Source of the DNA: Duganella guangzhouensis
GTDB lineage: Bacteria > Pseudomonadota > Gammaproteobacteria > Burkholderiales > Burkholderiaceae_D
DNA length: 64,000 nt
Reading direction: 5' to 3'
NCBI RefSeq assembly: GCF_009674535.1
Contig: NZ_WKJK01000007.1
Coordinates: 186,001-250,000, forward strand
Position 1 is the stretch's first letter; every line of letters begins with the position of its first letter. This document shows positions 25,474 through 32,928 of the stretch, piece after piece. The notes beneath the pieces were generated by a model. It did not search any database. It saw only the letters and a list, made by a program, of their open reading frames with translations, and had not been told where the DNA came from. A program made the position numbers and the translations under genes.

Positions 25474-28392
25474 TTAGAAACGAGCGGTCACGTTCACGTA
25501 GATGAAGCGACCCATCGAATCGTACACCTGTGGGTAGGTGTTGCCGTTGGCGGTACCAGCAGCGGCGGTCACGTTGGTCGACACGATCGGAGGATCTTTG
25601 TCGAACAAGTTATTGATACCGGCGCTCAGGCTAACCTTCTTGGTCAGTGGATACTGAACGTTCAGGTCAAAGTAGTTGCGGGCCGACAGATGGTCTTCGA
25701 TGGTGGCAGGCGTATCACCGGCCAGCAGCGCGTTGTCGCTCAGCAGTTCCGACTTGGTACGGCCAATATAACGCCAGGTCAGGGCTACGTCAGCTTTCCA
25801 AGGCGACGACCAGGTGGTACGGAACTTGTGACGCCATTTCGGAGTCGGAGTGCCGCAGGTCGCGCCGAAGTAGCCGGTGCAATCGTACGAACCCAGGCCA
25901 GGAACGTTTTCCACGCTCGAGCTCTTCATCAGGGTGCCGTTCAGGTTGAACGCCAGGCTGCCGAACTGACCGACACGCTGGCTGTACGAAGCGCCCAGGT
26001 CGAAACCGCTGGTGGCGACCGAACCGATGTTGGCGGAGCGCTGCACAACATAACCGGTATCGGTCAGCCACAGCGAGCCCTGCGAGTCGCGGTGGATCAG
26101 CGAGCAGAACAGCGCAGCGCCGGTTTCCAGACACTGATTCAGAGCAATGGTTGGGTCAATCGCCGAGATCGTATCCTTGATCTTGATGTTGAAGTAGTCC
26201 AACGTCATGGTCAGGTTTTTGACCGGGTTCAACACCAGACCCAGGGTGTAGGTGGTGCCGCGCTCCGGCGCCAAGGTGGCGGTGCCGCCAGTCTGGCTAT
26301 GGTACTGGTTAGACGAGTTCGCTTCGATGGTGCCGTATTGCGCCGCCGTCACGCCGCTGCGTGCGCACTCCGCCAGGGTCGCCGATGGGCTGGTGCCCGA
26401 GCAAGGGTCGCTGGTCGGGCCGTTGTTACCAACGGTCGTTGGGTTGTACAGATCGGAAATGGTCGGTGCACGCACCGCTTTCTGGTAGCTGCCGCGTACA
26501 CGCAGCTGGTCAACCACGCCCCAGTCCGCGCCCACACCGTAGGTGTTGGATTTGCGGTTGGTGCTGTAGTCGGAGTGACGGTAGGAACCGGTCAGATCCA
26601 GCGACTTGGCGAAGGCCAGGTTTTCCACCACTGGCAGACGGAACTCGCCAAAGATTTCCTTGACGTTGAAGCCGTTGGTCAGTGCTGGCGAAGCGCCGCT
26701 ACCACCGGACAGGTCGCCCGACAGCGAGGTTTCATCAGGGATGAACGCCAATTTCTCAGCGCGGTGTTCAACACCGAACGACACGCCGACGCCGTTGCTC
26801 GACCATGGCGACTTGATGCCATAGACGCCCAGATCGGTACCGATGTTACCGCCGTAGACGATCTGCTGCACATAGCCGCCGATCTGGCCGGAAGCGCTCA
26901 GGTAAGCCAGCTGTTCCGGGGTGATGGTGCCGCCGTACAGGTTGTACGGTACGCAATTCAGGTCGCTGCCGTTGGCGTAGGAGGCGCAAACCGCCTTGCC
27001 GTTGACATTGACCACATCCATCGCCTTGGCGATACGCGCGGCCGAGAAGTAGTTCTTGCTCTGTTCCGAGTGATTGACGCGAGCGTACTGGCCGAACACG
27101 TCATAGGTCCAGTTGCCGACTTCGCCCTTCACGCCCAGCACTTCGCGGAACGAGGTGTCAGCGATCGAGCTGATACGCGGACCACCTTCGACGTTACGCT
27201 TGCCGATGGTAACCGTGCGCGTCGAGTTGTAGTCGCCCTTGGTCAGGCCCAGTGCGGCCAGCCAGGCATCGCTCAGCAGCGGGTTGTCGCCGTGCAGCGT
27301 GGTCTGGATACCGTAGAAGATACCGCCGGCCGCGATCTGCGCGTCGGTCGAGTAGTTGTGGAAGCCGAATTCGCTGTAGACGCGGGTCTTGTCATCGATA
27401 TCGTAGTGCGCCTGCGCGGTCACGTTCCAGTTCTGCGACGGACGCTGCAGGTAGTTCAGCGGGCCGTAGTTGTAGGAATCGGCCGAGGTGTAAGCTTTCA
27501 CGCCACCGCTGCCGTTGTTGGTGAAGGCGCCACCGGCGTAACCCGTGGTCTTGTCGGCTGCAGCCGTCACACGGCCGCTGGCCTGCGTGCCCGAACCCAG
27601 GCACGAGTAACCGCTATTGCTGCCGGACAGCGCGCAGGAGGTGAAGTCGCGCTGCGATTGCAGGGCGGCGTCGGTTTCCTTGTAGCTGAAGTAGACAGTG
27701 GCATTACCTTTGCCGTCGGCAAAGTTACCACCCATCAGGACGCTGACGTCCTTGGTCTTGCCGTCAAACTTGGCGTCGCCTGGCAGGGCGAAGCCCTTGT
27801 TCTGTACCACCGATGCGACATCGCTGTGCTGCTGGTGGTTGTAGCCCGACAGGTTGGCCTGGACTTCCACGCCTTCGAAGTTGTCGCGCAGGATGAAGTT
27901 GACCACACCAGCCACTGCACCCGCACCGTACACGGCGCCGGCGCCGCCGGTCAGCACTTCAACGCGCTTGATCAGGCCAGCTGGAATCTCGTTCAAGTCA
28001 GGTGCCGAGCTGTTCACGCTACCGGCTGGCAGACGTTTGCCGTTGACCAGCACCAGGGTACGGTCGGCGCCCAGGTTACGCAGGTTGACGGTGGCGGTAC
28101 CGGTGGCACCGTTGGAGACGGCGGCGCCCTGGCCGGCAAATGCTTGCGGCAGGTTGTTCAGCAAGTCCTCTGCGTTACGTACACCGTCGGCCTTGATGTC
28201 CTTTTGGCTCAGCACCGTGATCGGGCTCGAACCTTCGGTCACCAGGGTCGGAATACGCGAGCCGGTCACTTCGACTTTTTGCATGGCCTCCGGCGCAGCA
28301 TCCTGCGCCATCGCAGCCATGTGCATACCCAGCACGACACCGCCGACAGACATCAGGCGGATCGAGCGAGACAAGACTGTTTCCTTGATCAT
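25474..28392 (-). CDS. TonB-dependent receptor, 972 residues
   Basis: A complete TonB-dependent outer-membrane transporter. The start MIKETVLSRSIRLM is chosen to match the paralogues; an ATG five codons earlier is also open. The signal peptide ends near MAAMAQ. The plug (EAMQKVEVTGSRIPTLV, LVLVNGKRLPAGSVNSSAPD, KRVEVLTGGAGAVYGAGAV) is followed by a barrel ending in YVNVTARF. The plug has the GGAGAVYGAGAVAGVVNFIL form, differing from the DGASA.YG form of the other receptors, so it is a more distant paralogue. It lies downstream of an unusually long (1.1 kb) AT-rich intergenic region. Confidence 0.95.
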   Translation of the reverse strand: MIKETVLSRSIRLMSVGGVVLGMHMAAMAQDAAPEAMQKVEVTGSRIPTLVTEGSSPITVLSQKDIKADGVRNAEDLLNNLPQAFAGQGAAVSNGATGTATVNLRNLGADRTLVLVNGKRLPAGSVNSSAPDLNEIPAGLIKRVEVLTGGAGAVYGAGAVAGVVNFILRDNFEGVEVQANLSGYNHQQHSDVASVVQNKGFALPGDAKFDGKTKDVSVLMGGNFADGKGNATVYFSYKETDAALQSQRDFTSCALSGSNSGYSCLGSGTQASGRVTAAADKTTGYAGGAFTNNGSGGVKAYTSADSYNYGPLNYLQRPSQNWNVTAQAHYDIDDKTRVYSEFGFHNYSTDAQIAAGGIFYGIQTTLHGDNPLLSDAWLAALGLTKGDYNSTRTVTIGKRNVEGGPRISSIADTSFREVLGVKGEVGNWTYDVFGQYARVNHSEQSKNYFSAARIAKAMDVVNVNGKAVCASYANGSDLNCVPYNLYGGTITPEQLAYLSASGQIGGYVQQIVYGGNIGTDLGVYGIKSPWSSNGVGVSFGVEHRAEKLAFIPDETSLSGDLSGGSGASPALTNGFNVKEIFGEFRLPVVENLAFAKSLDLTGSYRHSDYSTNRKSNTYGVGADWGVVDQLRVRGSYQKAVRAPTISDLYNPTTVGNNGPTSDPCSGTSPSATLAECARSGVTAAQYGTIEANSSNQYHSQTGGTATLAPERGTTYTLGLVLNPVKNLTMTLDYFNIKIKDTISAIDPTIALNQCLETGAALFCSLIHRDSQGSLWLTDTGYVVQRSANIGSVATSGFDLGASYSQRVGQFGSLAFNLNGTLMKSSSVENVPGLGSYDCTGYFGATCGTPTPKWRHKFRTTWSSPWKADVALTWRYIGRTKSELLSDNALLAGDTPATIEDHLSARNYFDLNVQYPLTKKVSLSAGINNLFDKDPPIVSTNVTAAAGTANGNTYPQVYDSMGRFIYVNVTARF

Positions 28393-29511
28393 TGTTTCAT
28401 TTCCCATGGGAGTGTGATTATTAACGTTTCATTTCTATTTTTAATAAAAAAAAACGCCACTTTTTATATAAACCGGCCTTAACAGAAAACGTCTGGATAA
28501 AACATTGACTGGTTTGGCGAACTACTGATCACTCTTTCATTTCTCGGTATATCGGTGCTTAATTCATCATCGCTGGAATAAACACCAATCTTTCCAAGGA
28601 TCATGGAAGCATACGGGCTCAAATGTTGTCAACGAGCCTGAGTCCGCCCGTACGTCCGCCCGGACACTGCCCAAAAATTTCGCACCGGTTTGGCGCATCG
28701 CTGAAAAAACAGGCAGACGAAGTGCCTGAATGCATTTTTAACATCGTTTCAAAATTGTCGTCTTGCTGCAACATGGCTGTTACAAATGCACCGTTTATGG
28801 GAGGAATGTTTTCTAATTTGCACGTAAAATTGACCTGCAATCATAAATGCGCGCACAAAAAAACAACACTCTCGGAGAGATTGTTGGTCTGCAGCACGGA
28901 AACAGCGAAATCCCCCGGCTTTCATCAAAATTTCTCAGCCGTCAAGGACTACCCACTTAAAATCAAGTAAAACTAGGATAAGCCCAAAATAAACACCATC
29001 CTTATTCCATCTTTACACCTTCACGTGCTCAACCGTTTGTTACAGATTAAATGCTGCAAAGCAACCAACTTGGCTGATTTTCAGTATGTGGTGCAGCGGT
29101 GAACCAGTTTGGTGCAAGTCGCTCTTTTACAACAAACTGATCATTTGCAAGCCGGCAAGAAACTTCATTAGTGAAATTTTCACTTTGATAATTTGTTCGG
29201 GCGCCATCGGTGTAGGAATTTTCTGAATGAAATTCAGCGTATTTATTTTAAATATTCTCTTTTAAATAAGCGCGAATATACGCATTAACCGTGCTGTTTT
29301 CAGAGTGCGGCGGCGGCCGCGCCACCTGCTGCCCATCGCCATCAGGACGCCGACACCGGCGCTGAATTTAATATTTAAAAGCACGCCTTTTCCGCACTTA
29401 AATTTTTCCTACGGGCGTTTTTCCGCATTTCGAAAGGCGGTCCGAGCTGGGGTAAAATACCGGATTACCCAGCCATGACGCCTAAACAGCGTCCCACCAG
29501 GAATACACGCC
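28393..29511. other. 1.1-kb AT-rich intergenic region
   Basis: No convincing gene is found between the divergent TonB receptor and the FAD oxidoreductase. The sequence is clearly AT-richer than the flanking genes. It contains a strong NtrC-like palindrome (29100-29116) and presumably the promoters of both genes. A 115-codon plus-strand frame at 28623-28970 has no ribosome site and Cys-rich, low-complexity content, and is not accepted as a gene. Confidence 0.6.
29100..29116. promoter_or_regulatory. NtrC-like binding site
   Basis: TGAACCAGTTTGGTGCA matches the NtrC consensus TGCACCA-N3-TGGTGCA at 13 of 14 positions. It lies about 710 bases upstream of the TonB receptor start and 395 bases upstream of the FAD oxidoreductase. 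No strong sigma-54 promoter is evident for either gene. A weak GG-N10-GC candidate is on the minus strand at 28713-28726. Confidence 0.35.
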
Positions 29512-31149
29512 ATGTTGCGACTCAACGAACTCAAGCTGCCCCTCAACCATCGCGAGGAGGAGCTGCCAGCCGCCATCCTCAAGCGCCTGGAGATCCCCGC
29601 CGACGACTTGCTCGGCTTCACCATCTACAAGCGCAGTTACGACGCCCGCAAAAAATCCGCGATCGTGCTGATCTATTCGCTGGACATCGAACTGAAGCAT
29701 GAAGCGGCGCTGCTGCAACGCCATCACAACGATGTGCATGTGATGCCGTCGCCGGACACCAGCTATAAATACGTCGCCGACGGCCAGGCGCTGGCCGCCC
29801 ATCCCGACTTCCAGCGTCCGGTGGTGATCGGCATCGGCCCGTGCGGCCTGCTGGCGGCGCTGATCCTGGCGCAGATGGGCCTGCGTCCCATCATTCTTGA
29901 ACGCGGCAAGGTGGTGCGCGAGCGCACCGTCGATACCTTTGGTTTCTGGCGCCAGCGCAAGCTGAATCCGGAATCGAACGTGCAATTTGGCGAAGGCGGC
30001 GCCGGCACCTTCTCGGACGGCAAGCTGTACAGCCAGATCAAGGACCCGAAACACTACGGCCGCAAGGTGCTGACCGAGTTCGTCAAGGCCGGCGCGCCGG
30101 AAGAAATCATTTACGTCAGCAAGCCCCACATCGGCACCTTCCGCCTGGTGAAGATGGTGGAATCGATCCGCGAAAACATCGAGGCGCTGGGCGGCGAATA
30201 CCGCTTCGAAAGCAAGGTCACCGACATCGACATCGAGGACACGGCGGATGGCCGCCAGATCCGTGGCGTCACGCTGGAAAGCGGCGAGCGCATCGTCAGC
30301 AACCACGTCATCCTGGCCGTCGGCCATAGCGCGCGCGACACCTTCGAGATGCTGTATGAGCGCGGTGTCTATATAGAAGCCAAGCCATTCTCGATCGGCT
30401 TCCGCGTCGAACACCCGCAATCGCTGATCGACACCTGCCGTTTCGGCCCCAACGCCGGCAACCCGATCCTGGGCGCGGCCGACTACAAGCTGGTGCACCA
30501 TGCCTCCAATGGCCGCGCGGTGTACAGCTTCTGCATGTGCCCGGGCGGCACGGTGGTGGCGGCGGCATCCGAGCCGGGCCGCGTGGTCACCAACGGCATG
30601 AGCCAGTACTCGCGCGCCGAACGCAATGCCAACAGCGCCATCGTGGTCAGCATCTCGCCGGAAGTCGATTACCCTGGCCATCCGCTGGCCGGCATCGCCT
30701 TCCAGCGCGAGCTGGAAGAAAAAGCCTTCCATCTGGGCGGCGGCACCTACAATGCGCCGGGCCAGCTGATGGGCGACTTCGTGGCCGGCAAGGCCTCGAC
30801 CGATTTCGGCGCCGTGGTGCCCTCGTACAAACCGGGCATCACCCTGACCGACCTGGCGCAGATCCTGCCGGAATTTGCCGTGACCGCGCTGCGCGAAGCC
30901 TTCCCCGCGTTCGACAAGCAGCTCAAGGGTTACTTCAAGCATGACGCCGTGCTGACCGGGCTGGAAACGCGCACCTCGTCGCCGATCCGCATCAAGCGCC
31001 GCGACGACACCCTGCAAAGCCTGAACACCAAAGGCTTGTTCCCGGCCGGCGAAGGCGCCGGTTATGCCGGCGGCATCCTGTCGGCCGGCGTCGACGGCAT
31101 CAAAGTAGCGGAAGCGGTCGCACTGTCGATCGCCGCCGAACAAGCCTAA
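29512..31149 (+). CDS. FAD-dependent oxidoreductase (COG2509-like)
   Basis: A 545-residue flavoprotein. The dinucleotide-binding motif is VVIGIGPCGLLAALILAQMG (about residues 103-122), preceded by a separate N-terminal domain of about 100 residues. Other signatures are VQFGEGGAGTFSDGKL and the C-terminal FAD site GLFPAGEGAGYAGGILSAGV. The family is widespread in bacteria and annotated as uncharacterised FAD-dependent dehydrogenase; the substrate is unknown. The start is supported by AGGAA 10 bases upstream. The gene ends before a 41-bp-arm palindrome that separates it from the convergent histidine kinase. Confidence 0.9.
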   Translation: MLRLNELKLPLNHREEELPAAILKRLEIPADDLLGFTIYKRSYDARKKSAIVLIYSLDIELKHEAALLQRHHNDVHVMPSPDTSYKYVADGQALAAHPDFQRPVVIGIGPCGLLAALILAQMGLRPIILERGKVVRERTVDTFGFWRQRKLNPESNVQFGEGGAGTFSDGKLYSQIKDPKHYGRKVLTEFVKAGAPEEIIYVSKPHIGTFRLVKMVESIRENIEALGGEYRFESKVTDIDIEDTADGRQIRGVTLESGERIVSNHVILAVGHSARDTFEMLYERGVYIEAKPFSIGFRVEHPQSLIDTCRFGPNAGNPILGAADYKLVHHASNGRAVYSFCMCPGGTVVAAASEPGRVVTNGMSQYSRAERNANSAIVVSISPEVDYPGHPLAGIAFQRELEEKAFHLGGGTYNAPGQLMGDFVAGKASTDFGAVVPSYKPGITLTDLAQILPEFAVTALREAFPAFDKQLKGYFKHDAVLTGLETRTSSPIRIKRRDDTLQSLNTKGLFPAGEGAGYAGGILSAGVDGIKVAEAVALSIAAEQA

Positions 31150-31157
31150 AGCAACCA

Positions 31158-31242
31158 GGGGTCAATCCTCCCAAAGCTACACGGGCTCTACCGTAGCGTT
31201 CCGCTACGGTAGAGCCCGTGTAGCTTTGGGAGGATTGACCCC
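31158..31242. repeat. Perfect 41-bp inverted repeat between convergent genes
   Basis: Arms 31158-31198 and 31202-31242 are perfectly complementary over 41 bp with a three-base loop. The outer ends read GGGGTCAATCCTCCC. A similar element with outer GGGGTCAGTTCC lies at 63441-63520. GGGGTCA-type palindrome ends resemble REP-like elements associated with RAYT transposases in proteobacteria. The hairpin may also act as a bidirectional terminator. Confidence 0.85.
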
Positions 31243-31251
31243 GGATTTCGT

Positions 31252-32613
31252 TTAGCGGTCGCGTACCGGTAGCCGCAGTTTGATGCGGCAGCCGGCGCCG
31301 GGCGTGCTGGCGGCTACCGCCGTCTGGCCGCCCATCTGATGCACGATGGTGTAGACGATGTGCATGCCCAGCCCTGAACCGCCCTGCCCGCGCTTGGTGG
31401 TGAAGAAGGGTTCGAACACCCGTTCGCGCGCCTCCGGCGTCAAGCCGACGCCGTCATCGGCAAATTCAAACAGCAACCAGCGCAGGCCATCTTCCAGCGC
31501 CATGCGCGCGGCCAGCGTCACTTTGCCGGGGCCGCCATTCGGATAGGCGTGCTTGGCCGCGTTCATCAACAGATTCGACAGCACCTGCGACCAGCGTCCC
31601 GCGTCCAGCCAACTGCGCAGATCGGGCGCGATATCAACCTCGACGCTGATGCCGACCTTGCGCAATTCCGGCCCGTGCGCCGACACCACGCTCAACGCAT
31701 GGTCGCGCAGCGTCACTTCCGACACGTGCTGACTGCCCTGGTCCACCGCCAGCTGCTTGAAGTTGCCAATCAGGTCGGCCGCGCGGGCGAGATTGCGTTC
31801 GATCAACTGGGAGCCTTCACGCAAGCGCTGCGCCAGCGCCTGCAGTTCCGAGCGGCTGACGCGTTCGGCGCCTATGCACTGATTCAGCGCATCCACATAG
31901 CTGGACATGGTGGAGGCCGCCGTGACCGCAACGCCGATCGGCGTGTTGACCTCGTGCGCCACGCCGGCCACCAACGCGCCCAGCGCCACCAGCTTTTCCT
32001 GCTCCACCAGCGTGGCCTGGGCCGCCAGCAGCGCCTCGGTGCGGCGCTGGACCTTGCTTTCCAGCTGCTGCTCGCGGTCCTGATGCTGCAGCTCGGCGGC
32101 GCCGCGCGCGCCAAAGATCGATAGCAGCGACAGCGCCAGCAGCCGGGTATCCTCGGACATCGGTTTGGTGTCAATGGCGGACAGGATGCCCAGCACCTGC
32201 CCCTCGGTATCGATCATCGGCAAGCCGATATAGCTCTCGGCCCGCATGTCGACCAGCAAGCTGTCCTGCGGATAGTCGGCCTGGATGCCGCTGCCGTGAA
32301 AGCACATGCATTGTTCGGTGACGTCCTGGCACGGCGTGTGGCGCAGGCTGTAGTCCATATTCGGCAGGTAGTCGGCGCCGCCCCACACCGCCAGCGTGCG
32401 GATGCCCTGGTCGCCGTCGTCAAGCTCGATCACGCGGCCGGCGATCACGTAGGTGACATCCAGCGCCCGCGCCAGGTCGCGCACCAGGATGCGCAGAAAG
32501 TCGTCGCCGCGCACCCGCGCCGTCGAGGCCGTAATCGACCGCAGCGCGGCCTCCGCCAATACCTTTCCCTGATTTGCATCAAACAACGGCGCTGCCTGTT
32601 TGTCCTCGCTCAT
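31252..32613 (-). CDS. GAF-domain sensor histidine kinase
   Basis: A cytoplasmic sensor kinase of 453 residues from the ATG preceded by TGGAG (MSEDKQAAPL). A longer frame with starts at 32709 or 32643 lacks ribosome sites. The N-terminal part (about 20-165) is GAF-like with several cysteines (RHTPCQDVTEQCMCFHGSGI). A short coiled coil (LESKVQRRTEALLAAQATL) leads to the H-box AGVAHEVNTPIG (His near residue 220). The ATPase domain has LSNLLMNAAKHAYP, FADDGVGLTPEA and GGSGLGMHIVY. No response regulator is adjacent. The cluster of cysteines could bind a ligand or metal but this is speculative. Confidence 0.9.
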   Translation of the reverse strand: MSEDKQAAPLFDANQGKVLAEAALRSITASTARVRGDDFLRILVRDLARALDVTYVIAGRVIELDDGDQGIRTLAVWGGADYLPNMDYSLRHTPCQDVTEQCMCFHGSGIQADYPQDSLLVDMRAESYIGLPMIDTEGQVLGILSAIDTKPMSEDTRLLALSLLSIFGARGAAELQHQDREQQLESKVQRRTEALLAAQATLVEQEKLVALGALVAGVAHEVNTPIGVAVTAASTMSSYVDALNQCIGAERVSRSELQALAQRLREGSQLIERNLARAADLIGNFKQLAVDQGSQHVSEVTLRDHALSVVSAHGPELRKVGISVEVDIAPDLRSWLDAGRWSQVLSNLLMNAAKHAYPNGGPGKVTLAARMALEDGLRWLLFEFADDGVGLTPEARERVFEPFFTTKRGQGGSGLGMHIVYTIVHQMGGQTAVAASTPGAGCRIKLRLPVRDR

Positions 32614-32928
32614 GGCCGGCTCCAGCTCGCTAAGTGGTCTCATTGTAACGTTATTATCCGCGCTGAACCCAGTTAAATATTCCACGGTCTCATACCACGT
32701 TTTACGCATAATTTATCGAAAACTTTGTATATCTATGTAAAAAACGCGAAATTTCCCTTAAAAACCGCAGAAAGTGTTGTTTATTTCAAAGCTGTTACAG
32801 ACCCACAATTGACCGTCCTTGGGCTGCGGTGGTCAGATAGCTTCCCTTGAATAATTTCATTTGTAGATTATTCATAATGTAAGTTTCAATAACAAAGCAA
32901 CAAGTAAGCCCCCAAGGAGTTTGAATCA

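Noticed and set aside
28713..28728. GG-N10-GC sequence resembling a sigma-54 promoter upstream of a TonB receptor
   Set aside because: Only GG-N10-GC plus GGCAC match and such matches are frequent by chance; kept only as supporting remark to the NtrC-like site.
28623..28970. 115-codon plus-strand frame in the long intergenic region
   Set aside because: No ribosome site, unusual Cys/Ser/Lys-rich composition, AT-rich context and no recognisable motif; it cannot be supported as a gene.
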